From NCBI GenBank assembly GCA_902582735.1, contig CACHTB010000003.1, positions 1 through 64,000 on the forward strand: a stretch of 64,000 nucleotides of DNA. Reading direction: 5' to 3'. The notes under the pieces are model-generated. The model saw only the letters and a list, made by a program, of their open reading frames with translations, searched no databases and was not told the origin of the DNA. Each line of letters opens with the position of its first letter. Position 1 is the stretch's first letter. Positions 44,529 to 55,068 of this stretch are shown here, piece by piece. The translations under genes were made by a program, and so were the position numbers. The DNA is from an uncultured Pelagibacteraceae bacterium. Lineage in GTDB: Bacteria; Pseudomonadota; Alphaproteobacteria; Pelagibacterales; Pelagibacteraceae.

Positions 44529-44891
44529 TTATTTATTTGTTTGTTTTATTAAGTTTTCAATTTTTTCAGCATAATCAAACGAATCATCTTTCACAAAATA
44601 GAGTTTTGGTAAAAACTTCATAACTATTTTCTTTGAAAGTACTTTTCTAATTACAAATGAAAATTCTTTTAATTTTGCAACTACATCATCAGCCTCTCTA
44701 CCACCTAAAGGCATTACAAATATTTTTGCAGTTTTTAAATCTGGAGACATTCTAACTTCAGTAACTGTAATTTCTTTTGTTGATATAGGAAGTTTTGCTT
44801 CATCTCTTATAAATAACATGCCCAAAGCCTGTTTTATCATCTCGCCAACTCTTAATTGTCTTTGTGTTATTGGTTTACCCAAACTAGTCAT
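44529..44891 (-). CDS. rbfA: Ribosome-binding factor A
   Basis: 120 residues with the RbfA KH-like fold: RQLRVGEMIKQALGMLF, then VTEVRMSPDLKTAKIFV and FLPKLYFVKDDSFDYAEKIE. It helps mature the 5' end of 16S rRNA. Its ATG overlaps the infB stop (TAATG). Confidence 0.95.
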   Translation of the reverse strand: MTSLGKPITQRQLRVGEMIKQALGMLFIRDEAKLPISTKEITVTEVRMSPDLKTAKIFVMPLGGREADDVVAKLKEFSFVIRKVLSKKIVMKFLPKLYFVKDDSFDYAEKIENLIKQTNK

Positions 44892-47113
44892 TAAATTGTT
44901 CTCTCAGTTACTGTTGAATTATATACTTCAATGATATCTTTTTTTTGGAAGTCAACAAAATCTTTCAGAGTAATTCCACACTCTAGACCTGCAGAAACCT
45001 GTTTAGTTTGATTTTTTTCTCTAAATATTGAGCCGATTTTACCATTAAATATAATTGCTCCATCTCGTATTACTCTTGCACTCGAATCTTGTGTAATCTC
45101 ACCGTCTATAACTTTAGAACCTGCAACTTTTCCAACTTTTGAAACTTTAAATATTTCAAGTATTTCTGCGGTTCCAATGATTTTTTCATCAACTTCGGGA
45201 GTTAATAAACCTGACATCTTACTCTTTATAAAATCTAATACCTCATAAATGATGTTGTAAGATGAAATAACAATTTTTTCTTGCTCAGCTCTTTTCTTTG
45301 CCTCTTTACTTGGTTTAACATTAAATGCTATCAAAACAGCATTTGAAGCTTTTGCTAAAGTTACATCTGTTTCAGTTACCATCCCAATATCTGACAATAA
45401 AATCTTAGGTTTTACTTCATCGTGTTTTATTTGATTAATTGCATTTTTAATCGCCTCAGACGATCCATGAACATCAGATTTTACAATGATATTTAATTCC
45501 TCTGATGCAGTATCTTTAAATGCAGAGTCTTGTGTTACAAAAGTTAATGAGTTTTTACCGTCCTTAGTTTCTTGAATTCTAGCATCACACAGAGATTTTG
45601 CCTCTTTTTCACTCTCTAAAACTATAAAATCATCTCCTGCTTTTGCTGCACCATTTATACCTAGAATTTCAACTGGTGTAGCTGGTTCTGCTTGTTCTAT
45701 ATTTATTCCTTGGTCATTAATAATTGCTCTTACCTTTCCCCATTTTAAACCACTTACAAAAAAATCACCTTTTTTTAAAGTTCCAGCAGTAACGATAACA
45801 TTTGCAATAGGACCTCTCCCAATATCAATTTTAGATTCTAAAACAATTCCTTTAGCTTCTGTTTCAAAATCAGTTTTTAAATCTAAAAGCTCGGCTTGTA
45901 AGATAATACTCTCAACTAATTTATCTAAATTCTGCTTTGTCTTGGTTGAAATCTCAACCATCAATGTATCTCCAGATAGGTCTTCGGCAATTAATTCATA
46001 TTCTAATAATTGATTCTTAATTTTTTGTGGGTCAGCCTCTGGCAAATCACATTTGTTTATTGCAACAACAATTGGGACTTTTGCTGCTTTTGCATGTTTT
46101 ATGGATTCTATTGTTTGAGGTTTCACTCCATCGTCTGCTGCTACAACAAGAATAACTAAATCGGTTAACTTTGATCCTCTTGCCCTCATTTCTGTGAAGG
46201 CTGCGTGGCCAGGCGTATCTATAAAAGTAATTTTATTAGACTGATGTATAATTTGGTAGGCACCAATATGTTGAGTAATTCCACCAAACTCTCCTGATAC
46301 TACATTCGCTTTTCTTAAAACATCAAGAACTGACGTTTTTCCATGATCCACATGTCCCATTACAGTAACAATTGGAGCTCTACTTTTTAAATTCTCGGCT
46401 TTAACTTCTTTTATTTTTTCAATTATTTCCTCTGCCTTTTCTTCTCTAATTGGATTATGTCCAAATTCTTTTACTAAATATTCAGCAGTATCAGAGTCAA
46501 TTGTATGGTTTATAGTTACAGTAACTCCCATACCTAATAAATGTTTTAAAATATTGCTCGACTGTTCAGCCATTCTATTTGCAAGTTCTCGAATTGTAAC
46601 AACTTCAGGTATTTTAACGTCTCTTTTGACTGGTTTTAAACTGTCCTTATTGTCTTCTTGATTTAACAGTCTATTCTCTTTTTGTTTTGCTCTTTTTAAT
46701 GATGCTAAGCTTCTTCCTTTTCCTGTAAAGTCTTCATTACTAAGTGCTCTGGATACTGTTAATTTTAATTCTCTTCTTTTTGAAGTTCCTTTTCCAGTTT
46801 TTGTATCTTTACTTAAGGTTGTTTCTCCTTTTAATCTTCTTGTTGCTCTTTGCTCTGCAAGCTTTCGTCTTTCAAAATCTGAACTAGGAGAAGTAGTTGG
46901 TTTAGAAAAAGTATTATTTCTGGGTACAAAAGGTGCACTCCCTTTAGGTCTTTCATTTGATGAATTTGGTCTCGAGTAGTTTGATTTAGTTCCAAATCTA
47001 GGTTTTTTTTCAATAACAACAGTATTTTTTGACTGCGATTTAGCTTGCTCTATGCTGTTTATAGTTTTTTTTGAACTTCCTGAAATTGATAACTTTAATT
47101 TTTTCTTTTCCAT
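44891..47113 (-). CDS. infB: Translation initiation factor IF-2
   Basis: 740 residues. A ~160-residue basic low-complexity N-terminus, IF2_N domain ([14 protein letters not shown]), then the G domain: [14 protein letters not shown] (G1), [16 protein letters not shown] (G3), [10 protein letters not shown] (G4), followed by domain II and the C-terminal fMet-tRNA-binding C2 domain. It brings initiator tRNA to the 30S subunit. 10 bases after nusA. Confidence 0.97.
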   Translation of the reverse strand: MEKKKLKLSISGSSKKTINSIEQAKSQSKNTVVIEKKPRFGTKSNYSRPNSSNERPKGSAPFVPRNNTFSKPTTSPSSDFERRKLAEQRATRRLKGETTLSKDTKTGKGTSKRRELKLTVSRALSNEDFTGKGRSLASLKRAKQKENRLLNQEDNKDSLKPVKRDVKIPEVVTIRELANRMAEQSSNILKHLLGMGVTVTINHTIDSDTAEYLVKEFGHNPIREEKAEEIIEKIKEVKAENLKSRAPIVTVMGHVDHGKTSVLDVLRKANVVSGEFGGITQHIGAYQIIHQSNKITFIDTPGHAAFTEMRARGSKLTDLVILVVAADDGVKPQTIESIKHAKAAKVPIVVAINKCDLPEADPQKIKNQLLEYELIAEDLSGDTLMVEISTKTKQNLDKLVESIILQAELLDLKTDFETEAKGIVLESKIDIGRGPIANVIVTAGTLKKGDFFVSGLKWGKVRAIINDQGINIEQAEPATPVEILGINGAAKAGDDFIVLESEKEAKSLCDARIQETKDGKNSLTFVTQDSAFKDTASEELNIIVKSDVHGSSEAIKNAINQIKHDEVKPKILLSDIGMVTETDVTLAKASNAVLIAFNVKPSKEAKKRAEQEKIVISSYNIIYEVLDFIKSKMSGLLTPEVDEKIIGTAEILEIFKVSKVGKVAGSKVIDGEITQDSSARVIRDGAIIFNGKIGSIFREKNQTKQVSAGLECGITLKDFVDFQKKDIIEVYNSTVTERTI

Positions 47114-47123
47114 CTTTCATCTC

Positions 47124-48677
47124 TCAATCTTTATAAACTTTGTCGCGAGCAGACATAATTAAACTATCTGCCTCTTGTTTTGATAAAGCAAAATCCTCTA
47201 AATATCCTTTGATTTTTACCCTCTCACCTTTAACAACATCATAACCGCCTGTAAGCTCATCAGATGCTAAATCTGCAAAGTCAGTTAACGTTAAAATATT
47301 TTGTTCACCTAATGTAACTAACATGCCTGGCGTTAAACCCTCATGATTAATAAGTTCATTTTCTAGACCCAGATCTTTTACTCTTTTTGCAATTTCCTCT
47401 TGGTCTTTTTGATAAAACTCTTTTGCTCTATCAATAAGTTCTTTTGCTGTATCTTCTTCGATACCCTCAATTTTTGTTAAGGCCTCAGGTTCACTATCCT
47501 TAATATCATCAATTGTTGAAAATCCTTCGGCTACCAGTAGTTGACCCAATGTCTCGTCTAGTTCTAAATTTTTCACAAAATTATCAGTTTTTTCTTTAAA
47601 TTCTATTTGTCTTCTCTCTGAGTCCTCTTGATCTGTCATTATGTTAATCTCATAGTTCAGAAGTTTAGTAGCCAATCGAACATTTTGACCTCTTCTACCT
47701 ATAGCTTTACTTAAATTTTCTTCAGTAAGGATCACGTCTAATTTCTTTGCATCATTATCAACATTAACTCTTTGTACTTCAGCTGGTGATAGCGCATTTG
47801 CTACGACTACTGCTGGGTCCTCTGACCAATTTACAATATCAATTTTCTCACCTTGAAGTTCATTTACAACTGCTTGAACTCTACTACCTCTCATTCCCAC
47901 GCAAGCACCAACGGGATCTAATGAAGTATCAATTGCTCTAACGCAAATTTTTGCTCTACTTCCTGGATCTCTAGAAGAAGATTTTATCTCAATAAGTCCA
48001 TCGTAAATCTCTGGAACTTCTTGGATAAATAATTTTTCCATAAATTTTGGATGTGCTCTAGATAAAAATATCTGTTGTCCTCTTGGCTCTCTTCTTACAT
48101 CTAAGCAGTAAGCTTTAATTCTATCTCCTGCCTTAATATTTTCTCTAGGTATTAATTCATTTTTTTGGATTATTGCTTCTGTTCTGCCAAGATCTACGAT
48201 TATGTTTCCGAATTCTAATCTTTTAACAATTCCACTTAATATTGTATCCTTTTTGTCTATAAAATCGTTAAATTGTCTTTCTCTCTCTGCCTCTCTAACA
48301 TTAAAGCTTATTACTTGTTTTGCAGTTTGTGCAGCAATTCTTCCAAAATCAAATGATGGCAGAGGTTGCAAAACTTCATCACCAACTTTTTTGTCTTTAT
48401 TCTTTTCATTAAGCTTAATTGCATCATCTAAACTAATCTCTAAATTTGAGTTCTCTGGGCTATCAACAATTTGTAGTTTTCTAAAAATTCCTATGTCACC
48501 GTTGTCGCGATTTATCTCTACTTTTATCTCATTTTCAGATCCAAATTTTGATTTTGCAGCCTTTGCAATACCATTTTCCATTGAGTCAATTATCAACTCT
48601 TTATCAATTGATTTTTCTAAAGCTACTGCTTCAGCAATTCGTAATAACTCAAGTTTATCTGCTCTTCTGTTTAACAT
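47124..48677 (-). CDS. nusA: Transcription termination/antitermination factor NusA
   Basis: 517 residues. N-terminal RNAP-binding domain (RIAEAVALEKSIDKELII), S1 domain (DTILSGIVKRLEFGNIIVDL), KH domains (DPVGACVGMRGSRVQAVVNE and IGRRGQNVRLATKLL), and two C-terminal acidic helix-hairpin repeats. NusA slows RNA polymerase and promotes hairpin termination. rimP and ylxR, the usual neighbours, are missing; metK precedes instead. A terminator hairpin ends 14 bases before its ATG. Confidence 0.97.
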   Translation of the reverse strand: MLNRRADKLELLRIAEAVALEKSIDKELIIDSMENGIAKAAKSKFGSENEIKVEINRDNGDIGIFRKLQIVDSPENSNLEISLDDAIKLNEKNKDKKVGDEVLQPLPSFDFGRIAAQTAKQVISFNVREAERERQFNDFIDKKDTILSGIVKRLEFGNIIVDLGRTEAIIQKNELIPRENIKAGDRIKAYCLDVRREPRGQQIFLSRAHPKFMEKLFIQEVPEIYDGLIEIKSSSRDPGSRAKICVRAIDTSLDPVGACVGMRGSRVQAVVNELQGEKIDIVNWSEDPAVVVANALSPAEVQRVNVDNDAKKLDVILTEENLSKAIGRRGQNVRLATKLLNYEINIMTDQEDSERRQIEFKEKTDNFVKNLELDETLGQLLVAEGFSTIDDIKDSEPEALTKIEGIEEDTAKELIDRAKEFYQKDQEEIAKRVKDLGLENELINHEGLTPGMLVTLGEQNILTLTDFADLASDELTGGYDVVKGERVKIKGYLEDFALSKQEADSLIMSARDKVYKD

Positions 48678-48690
48678 TTAAGTTTTCTCC

Positions 48691-48717
48691 AAAAAAAAAT
48701 GGGCCGAGGCCCATTTT
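48691..48717 (-). terminator. Terminator/attenuator in front of nusA
   Basis: On the minus strand AAAATGGGC and GCCCATTTT form a 9-bp stem with loop CTCG, followed by nine T. It is a strong intrinsic terminator for metK, but its T run ends just before the nusA GGAG ribosome-binding site, and a promoter-like sequence lies upstream of it, so it may also attenuate nusA. Confidence 0.85.
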
Positions 48718-48739
48718 GAAATTTCAATAATGTATACGG

Positions 48740-48767
48740 AATATATTTGCTTTTTTTAAATATTCAA
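48740..48767 (-). promoter_or_regulatory. Candidate nusA promoter
   Basis: TTGAAT, 16 bases, TATATT on the minus strand, starting 7 bases after the metK stop. Transcription from here would run through the terminator hairpin at 48691-48717 before reaching nusA. Confidence 0.45.
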
Positions 48768-48773
48768 CTTTAT

Positions 48774-49943
48774 TTAACTATTAAATATGTTTGATTTATC
48801 AGTTTTTTCCCATGAAAATGATCCATCTGATTCTGGCTCTCTCCCAAAATGACCATATGCTGCAGTTTTTTGATAAATAGGTTTATTTAAACTCAACATT
48901 TCTCTAATTCCTCTAGGACTTAAATCAAAATTTTCTCTTATTAACTTTTCAACATGTCTGTTTTGTTCTTCATCATTAGTGAAAAGATTAACATAAATAG
49001 AAAGTGGTTTGGAGACACCAATAGCGTACGCAAGCTGTATCAAACATCTATCAGAAATTTTTGATGCAACTATATTTTTTGCTAAATATCTAGAAGCATA
49101 AGCTGCTGATCTATCAACTTTTGTAGGATCTTTTCCTGAAAATGCTCCACCACCATGAGGAGCAGCACCACCATAAGTATCAACTATAATTTTTCTCCCA
49201 GTCAATCCAGCATCTCCATCTGGTCCACCAATAACAAAATTTCCTGTTGGATTTACATAAATTTCATCCTCGCTAAGATCTGATAATAAGTTTTTAGGTA
49301 TAGATTTTTCAATGTAAGGTTTAACTAATTCTCTAACATCTGCTTGGTTTACATCTGCAGAATGTTGTGTTGATATTACTACTGATTTAACAGCTGCGGG
49401 TTTACCCTCTTTATACTCTATTGTTATTTGACTTTTTGAATCAGGTTCTATGTTTTTTAATTTCCCTGATTTTCTATCTTCAGCCATTAGTCTTAATATT
49501 TTATGTGAATAGTGAATAGGAGCTGGCATTAAAACGTCTGTTTCATCACATGCATAGCCGAACATGATACCTTGATCTCCGGCACCTTCATCCTTATTTC
49601 CAGATGCATCAACACCCATTGCAATATCTGCAGATTGCGAATGCAAATGACTCTCAATTTTTGTAGCTTCTTTGTAAGAGAAACCATCTTGATCATATCC
49701 AATATCTTTAATGCAATCTCTGACTTTTGAAATCAATTCATCTTTTTTGATTTCTGGACCTCTAACCTCACCTGCCAAAACAACTTTATTAGTTGTCGTT
49801 AATGTTTCACACGCTACTCTAGATTGGGGTTCGTTAGCTAAATAATTATCTACTACCATATCTGAAATTCTATCTGATACTTTATCTGGATGACCTTCTG
49901 ATACAGACTCGCTAGTGAAAAGGAAATTTTTAAGATTATTCAT
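48774..49943 (-). CDS. metK: S-adenosylmethionine synthetase
   Basis: 389 residues. Motifs: [16 protein letters not shown] (ATP), [12 protein letters not shown] (Met-binding loop) and [20 protein letters not shown]. It makes SAM from Met and ATP. Its start overlaps the end of lnt by 8 bases, so no riboswitch leader precedes it. Confidence 0.97.
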   Translation of the reverse strand: MNNLKNFLFTSESVSEGHPDKVSDRISDMVVDNYLANEPQSRVACETLTTTNKVVLAGEVRGPEIKKDELISKVRDCIKDIGYDQDGFSYKEATKIESHLHSQSADIAMGVDASGNKDEGAGDQGIMFGYACDETDVLMPAPIHYSHKILRLMAEDRKSGKLKNIEPDSKSQITIEYKEGKPAAVKSVVISTQHSADVNQADVRELVKPYIEKSIPKNLLSDLSEDEIYVNPTGNFVIGGPDGDAGLTGRKIIVDTYGGAAPHGGGAFSGKDPTKVDRSAAYASRYLAKNIVASKISDRCLIQLAYAIGVSKPLSIYVNLFTNDEEQNRHVEKLIRENFDLSPRGIREMLSLNKPIYQKTAAYGHFGREPESDGSFSWEKTDKSNIFNS

Positions 49944-51483
49944 GATCCAATCTTCTAATAGATAATATTAAAAAAATATAGATAAAAATTAATACAAAAT
50001 ACATTTTATTTCCATATTTAGAAAAAAGTGTAACTTTATGCTTAATTTCGTTAGTATAAATAGAACCAGTTTCCTCTAAATCAATTAATGATTTAATTTT
50101 ACCGGTTGGATTGATAATTGCAGAAATACCATTGTTTGCTGATCTTATTAGTGTTTTGCCTTGCTCAATAGATCTAAACCTAGAGTGAGCATAGTGTTGG
50201 TATGGGCCTATTGAATTTCCAAACCAACCATCCTCGGAAATATTAATTATTAAATCATAATCTAAATTATTATTGAATGTCCCTGCATAAATTATTTCAT
50301 AACAAATTGTAGCTAATAGTTTTAAATTAATATCTTCAATGTTTAAAATTGCTTTTTTATCTTTTCCTTTAGTGTAAGATTGATAATTATTGGTTAAACT
50401 TTTAAGCCCTATAAAAGACAGAACATTCTCTAGAGGTAAAAACTCACCAAATGGAACTAATTTCCTCTTATCGTAATAATCGATTACATTCGATTGATTA
50501 TCAATAACTGCAATGGAGTTAAAATACTCAGTTTTACCGTTTAAATTCACCTTCCTATTTAAACCTAGCAAAATAAAATGATACTTATCAAAATTTTTAC
50601 TAAAAATTTCTTTGTATGAACTAATATTACTCATGTTTGTCAAAGGTAAAACACCTTCTGGCCAGATAAAAATTGTCTTTTTTCCAAAATATCTTTGTGG
50701 ATCACTCAGATTGACCAAATTTTTAATTATTGAATATTCATCTACATTCGATGAATAAAATCTTTCTAAAGATACTTTGGTAGAAATAGTAACAATATTT
50801 ATATTATTTTTATCACTTTTTATACTCAGATTATTTAAGCTGACATATCCATAAATCAAATTAGATATGACTAAAATTCCAACAATAAAAATACAATAAA
50901 TATTTTTTTTTGACTTTTTGATAAACCATATAGCTGGTATTGTAAACAAAGTGATACATAGCAGATTAAATCCATACATTCCCGCTAAAGAGTTGATTTG
51001 AATAAACTCTGTTTGATCAGAAAAACTATAAGCTATTAAGTTCCATGGGAAACCAGAAAGTACAATTCCACGAATATATTCAATAATACTTAAAACAAGT
51101 GAAAATATAAGAACTGAAGAAATAATTTTTTTTTGACTTAGAAAAAATTTTATTATCAAGGTTGCAATACCAAAAAAGATTGAGATGAATGCTGGAATAC
51201 AAACAATTGATATTGGTATTAAAAATTTAAAATTATTATCAAATGTAAGAGAAATTGATATCCAATATAAACTGCAAATAAAATATCCAAACCCAAAAAA
51301 CCATCCGTAAAGAAAAAAAATTAATTTGGATTTATTTGAATTCTTAGCTTCAACTAAAAATAAAAATAAAAATGTAAAAGATATAAAATTTATAAAAAAA
51401 AAATTATATGGAGGTAAACTAAATGATGAAACACCACCAAGTAAAAATAAAATTAAAAAATTTAGTTTTTCAGATTTTGTCAA
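49936..51483 (-). CDS. lnt: Apolipoprotein N-acyltransferase
   Basis: 515 residues. Six or more N-terminal membrane spans, then a nitrilase-type domain: catalytic Glu in WPEGVLPL, Lys in [13 protein letters not shown] and Cys in [11 protein letters not shown]. It adds the third acyl chain to lipoproteins in the inner membrane. Between ybeY and metK; lnt-ybeY-phoH order is conserved. Confidence 0.95.
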   Translation of the reverse strand: MTKSEKLNFLILFLLGGVSSFSLPPYNFFFINFISFTFLFLFLVEAKNSNKSKLIFFLYGWFFGFGYFICSLYWISISLTFDNNFKFLIPISIVCIPAFISIFFGIATLIIKFFLSQKKIISSVLIFSLVLSIIEYIRGIVLSGFPWNLIAYSFSDQTEFIQINSLAGMYGFNLLCITLFTIPAIWFIKKSKKNIYCIFIVGILVISNLIYGYVSLNNLSIKSDKNNINIVTISTKVSLERFYSSNVDEYSIIKNLVNLSDPQRYFGKKTIFIWPEGVLPLTNMSNISSYKEIFSKNFDKYHFILLGLNRKVNLNGKTEYFNSIAVIDNQSNVIDYYDKRKLVPFGEFLPLENVLSFIGLKSLTNNYQSYTKGKDKKAILNIEDINLKLLATICYEIIYAGTFNNNLDYDLIINISEDGWFGNSIGPYQHYAHSRFRSIEQGKTLIRSANNGISAIINPTGKIKSLIDLEETGSIYTNEIKHKVTLFSKYGNKMYFVLIFIYIFLILSIRRLDHE

Positions 51484-51487
51484 AAGT

Positions 51488-51934
51488 TTAACTTATTGAG
51501 TTTAATATTTTATTTTCTTCTTTATTCATTATTTTGAAATCTTTTATTTTTTTATGATCAAAACCTAGAAGATGCAAAAATCCATGGATAAAAGTCATTT
51601 CTAAAATAAAATTTTTTTTATTTGGAAAAATATATTGATAACTGATAATTATATCTCCAAGATAAATTTCTTTTTTTTTTAATTCTTTTTTTAAATCTGT
51701 TTTTAAAAACGAAGGAAATGACAATACATCTGTATGATTATTTTTTTTTCTAAATTTATAATTTAGTTTTTTAATATTTGTATTATTTGAGAGTAATAAA
51801 GTAAAATTTACTTTTTTATTAGAGTAAAAATATTTTTTTGGAAATCGCCTTAAGATTTTGTCAAAAAATAATTGTGGTTTATTTAAACTCTTTTTCCATT
51901 TCTTATGATCAACGAGTACATTTACACTAATCAT
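51488..51934 (-). CDS. ybeY: Endoribonuclease YbeY
   Basis: 148 residues. The zinc motif HGFLHLLGFDHKK (H3xH5xH) defines the family; NHTDVLSFPSFL precedes it. It acts in 16S rRNA 3' maturation and quality control. It overlaps the end of phoH by 8 bases. Confidence 0.95.
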   Translation of the reverse strand: MISVNVLVDHKKWKKSLNKPQLFFDKILRRFPKKYFYSNKKVNFTLLLSNNTNIKKLNYKFRKKNNHTDVLSFPSFLKTDLKKELKKKEIYLGDIIISYQYIFPNKKNFILEMTFIHGFLHLLGFDHKKIKDFKIMNKEENKILNSIS

Positions 51935-52937
51935 TATTTATATCAGAATAAGCCTTAACTATTTTAGATACTAAAGGGTGTCTGACAACATCTGAATGAT
52001 CAAAATCTATAATTGATATTTCACTTAAATTACCTAATATTTTTTTTGATCTATTCAAACCTGATAAATTTTTATTTGGAAGATCTATTTGAGATGGATC
52101 TCCATTTATTACAATCTTTGAATTTTCTCCAATTCTAGTTAAAAACATTTTTATTTGAGTATCAGTTGCATTTTGAGCTTCATCCAAAATTGCAAATGAA
52201 TTTTTTAGAGTTCTACCTCTCATAAAGGCTAAAGGTGCAATCTCTATATCTCCAATTTCTATTTTTTTTTGTATTTTTTCAAAATCTAAAAGATCATAAA
52301 GAGAGTCATACAATGGCCTTAGGTACGGATCTACTTTTTCTCTCATGTCACCAGGCAAAAAACCTAGTCTTTCTCCTGCTTCCACCGCGGGTCTTGATAA
52401 AATTATTCTCTCAATTTTCTTTTCCAAGAGCATAGTAAGGCCAACAGCTACAGCTAAAAAGGTTTTACCTGTGCCCGCAGGTCCTGCTGAAATAACTATA
52501 TCGCTCTCCCTTAACGCTCTAACATAGTTTTTTTGTTTTTCTGATCTAGGAATTACAGATTTTTTTGGTGTCTTAATAATATATTCAATATTTTTATTCG
52601 TATTGTTATTATTATTTTCTTTAATCATAAATTTATTAACCGATGAAATTATATCTTTTTTTTCAATATTTTCATTTGTAATAAATTGATTAGTTAAAAA
52701 CTGAATAGCATTTTTTACTAAATTATTTTTTTTTGGATCGCTTTTTATAAGAATTGAGTTTCCTCTTGAATAAATGCTGGTATTTGTTAACTTTTCTAAC
52801 TCTTTTAAGTTGTTATTAAATTCTCCAACAACACCTAATAGCAGATCATTATCTTGGAAAACTATACTCAGCGAATTATTATCTGAATAAACAAATTTAA
52901 GCTCTGTTTTAAAATTATTTTGTTTAAGATTTTTCAA
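51927..52937 (-). CDS. phoH: PhoH-like ATPase
   Basis: 336 residues. Walker A SAGPAGTGKTFLAVAVG, Walker B FAILDEAQNATDTQIKMFL, and GERLGFLPGDMREKVDPYLRP between them. An N-terminal KH-like region precedes the ATPase. It probably works with YbeY, encoded next, in RNA metabolism. Confidence 0.94.
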   Translation of the reverse strand: MKNLKQNNFKTELKFVYSDNNSLSIVFQDNDLLLGVVGEFNNNLKELEKLTNTSIYSRGNSILIKSDPKKNNLVKNAIQFLTNQFITNENIEKKDIISSVNKFMIKENNNNNTNKNIEYIIKTPKKSVIPRSEKQKNYVRALRESDIVISAGPAGTGKTFLAVAVGLTMLLEKKIERIILSRPAVEAGERLGFLPGDMREKVDPYLRPLYDSLYDLLDFEKIQKKIEIGDIEIAPLAFMRGRTLKNSFAILDEAQNATDTQIKMFLTRIGENSKIVINGDPSQIDLPNKNLSGLNRSKKILGNLSEISIIDFDHSDVVRHPLVSKIVKAYSDINND

Positions 52938-52938
52938 A

Positions 52939-54270
52939 TTAAGCTGCTACCATTTTTTTATCTAATTTTCCAAATAAACTGTTCTGATTAGAGTTTTCTA
53001 TTTTAACTTCTACCAACTTTCCTATAATGTCTTCTGATCCATCAAAGATAACTGAGGATAAATATTTATTTCTTCCAAAATATTTTTTTTGATTTTCTAA
53101 CTTATTTTCAACTAGAACTTCAATAGATTGTTTTTCCAAAGATTTATTAATTTGTATTTGATTATTGAATAATTTTTTTTGAATAATAATTAGTCTTTCT
53201 TTACAAATATCATTGTCAATTAACTCATAATTTGAGGCTGTTGTGCCTGGTCTTGGGCTAAAAATAAAAGAGAAAGAATTTATAAAATTTACTTTATCTA
53301 GCAATTTAAGAGTATCATTGAAATCATTTTCAGTTTCACCAGGATAACCAATTATAAAATCACTCGAGAATTTAATTTCATTATTAATATTTATTAATTT
53401 TTCATAAACTTTTAAATAGTCTTCAACTTTGTGCTTTCTATTCATCAAATGTAATATTTTATCTGAACCACTTTGAATTGGTAAATGTACAAATGGCATT
53501 AACTTTTTACTTGAAGAATAACAATCTATTAGGTCATCAGTCATGTCTCTTGGATGTGATGTTGTATATCTTACTCTTTTTAATTCAGAATACTGATCTA
53601 ATTTTTTTATCAAGTCAGAAATTCTGTACTCTTTGCCATTTTCAGAATAAGAGTATGCATTTACATTCTGACCTAATAGAGTAATTTCTCTAACACCATT
53701 TTTAATCAGCTCCTCGGATTCCTTTATTATTTGTTCAAAAGGCCTAGAATACTCCGGACCTCTAGTGTAAGGGACTACACAAAAATGACAAAACTTATCA
53801 CATCCCTCTTGGATTGTTAAGAAAGCTGAAATTTTACTATTGTCGTTTTTAATATCACCAAAATAATTAAACTTTGTTACGGTATCAAAATCCGTTTCAT
53901 CTATTTTTTTTTTTTTATACTGATTTAAAATTAAATCATTGATTTTATGATAAGCCTGAGGACCAATGACTATATCTATATAAGGTTCTCGTTTTAACAT
54001 TTCCTCATTCTCAGCTTGAGCAACACACCCAGCAACTACTACAATTGGTTTTTTTTTTCCTTTAAAACTTTTTTTAACTCTACCTATTTCATGGTAGACC
54101 TTCTCTTTTGCTTTATCTCGAATATGGCAAGTGTTTAATATATAACAATCAACATCGTTTTGATCTTCATTTCTAATATATCCAATATTTTTAATAGTGT
54201 CGTAGATTCGATTGGAGTCATATTCATTCATCTGACAACCAAAAGTTTTGATAAAAACTTTTTTTTGCAT
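52939..54270 (-). CDS. miaB: tRNA-2-methylthio-N6-isopentenyladenosine synthase MiaB
   Basis: 443 residues. UPF0004 N-terminal cluster Cys (TFGCQMNEYDS, NTCHIRDKA, VVAGCVAQ), the radical-SAM triad CDKFCHFCVVPYTRGPE, and the C-terminal TRAM domain. It adds the methylthio group to A37 of tRNAs. Starts on the fur stop (TAATG). Confidence 0.97.
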   Translation of the reverse strand: MQKKVFIKTFGCQMNEYDSNRIYDTIKNIGYIRNEDQNDVDCYILNTCHIRDKAKEKVYHEIGRVKKSFKGKKKPIVVVAGCVAQAENEEMLKREPYIDIVIGPQAYHKINDLILNQYKKKKIDETDFDTVTKFNYFGDIKNDNSKISAFLTIQEGCDKFCHFCVVPYTRGPEYSRPFEQIIKESEELIKNGVREITLLGQNVNAYSYSENGKEYRISDLIKKLDQYSELKRVRYTTSHPRDMTDDLIDCYSSSKKLMPFVHLPIQSGSDKILHLMNRKHKVEDYLKVYEKLININNEIKFSSDFIIGYPGETENDFNDTLKLLDKVNFINSFSFIFSPRPGTTASNYELIDNDICKERLIIIQKKLFNNQIQINKSLEKQSIEVLVENKLENQKKYFGRNKYLSSVIFDGSEDIIGKLVEVKIENSNQNSLFGKLDKKMVAA

Positions 54271-54680
54271 TATTTATTTTTCTTGATACCGTAAAGTTCT
54301 AGTTTGTGATCAACTAATTCATAACCATATTTTTCAGCTACTTTTTTTTGCAATTTCTCAATCTCATCGTCAACAAATTCAATTATTTCACCTGTTTTGA
54401 TGTCAATTAAATGATCATGGTGACTTTCACTAAGTTGCTCATATCTTGCTTTTCCACCTTTAAAATCATGCTTTGCAACTATGCCTGCCTCTTCAAATAA
54501 TTTAACGGTTCTATAGACTGTAGCTATACTTATTTTTGAATCAATTTCTGAGACCCTGTTATAAAGCTCGTCAACATCTGGGTGATCTTGAGATTCACTC
54601 ATAACTTTTGCAATTATGCGTCTTTGATCTGTTAATTTTACACCTTTTGAAATACATTTTTGTTCTATTGTTTCAGACAT
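54270..54680 (-). CDS. fur: Fur-family transcriptional regulator
   Basis: 136 residues. Winged helix KLTDQRRIIAKVMSESQDHP and SIATVYRTVKLFEEAG, metal region SESHHDHLIDIKTGEIIEF with the HHDH sequence. No C-terminal CxxC. In many alphaproteobacteria this Fur acts on manganese (Mur) while Irr handles iron. It sits between tsaB and miaB, a conserved alphaproteobacterial position. Confidence 0.92.
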   Translation of the reverse strand: MSETIEQKCISKGVKLTDQRRIIAKVMSESQDHPDVDELYNRVSEIDSKISIATVYRTVKLFEEAGIVAKHDFKGGKARYEQLSESHHDHLIDIKTGEIIEFVDDEIEKLQKKVAEKYGYELVDHKLELYGIKKNK

Positions 54681-54687
54681 ACCTTAT

Positions 54688-55068
54688 TTAACTCGAATAA
54701 ATTGGATTTATCAAATCTTTTGTTAGCTTATCTTCGTTATCTAATTCAATTAAGTTTTTATAGTCATTTATGTTTTTTATATCCTTTGAAGTAAATCCTA
54801 CTAATTCAATTTTACTAGCTAGGGATAAGGCTTTAGCAATTGAGATTGAAGTTCTTAAACTTGAAAATTTTCCTGGTCCTTTATTAATATATATTTTTTT
54901 TAATTGATTAATATTTGTATCTTTTTCACTCAAGAATTTATTTAATAGAATCACTATTTTATCAAAATTTTCTCTACTGTTTGAATGCTCAGTAGTATAA
55001 GATTTATTATCTTTGATGATTGAAAAAAAAATTTTATTACTTGCAGCGTCAATTACTAAATTAGTCAT
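54688..55068 (-). CDS. tsaB: Short TsaB-like tRNA threonylcarbamoyladenosine factor
   Basis: 126 residues against about 200-230 for TsaB. The N-terminal ASKHA half is clear: VIDAASNKIFFSII, then INKGPGKFSSLRTSISIAKAL. The middle and second subdomain are nearly absent, but the end INPIYSS resembles the usual PxYLR terminus, so the shortening looks internal. TsaB scaffolds TsaD in t6A synthesis. The 5' end overlaps the divergent deacetylase ORF. Confidence 0.8.
   Translation of the reverse strand: MTNLVIDAASNKIFFSIIKDNKSYTTEHSNSRENFDKIVILLNKFLSEKDTNINQLKKIYINKGPGKFSSLRTSISIAKALSLASKIELVGFTSKDIKNINDYKNLIELDNEDKLTKDLINPIYSS

Noticed and set aside
48774-51483. SAM riboswitch for metK
   Set aside because: metK overlaps the end of lnt, leaving no leader; none seen within lnt.
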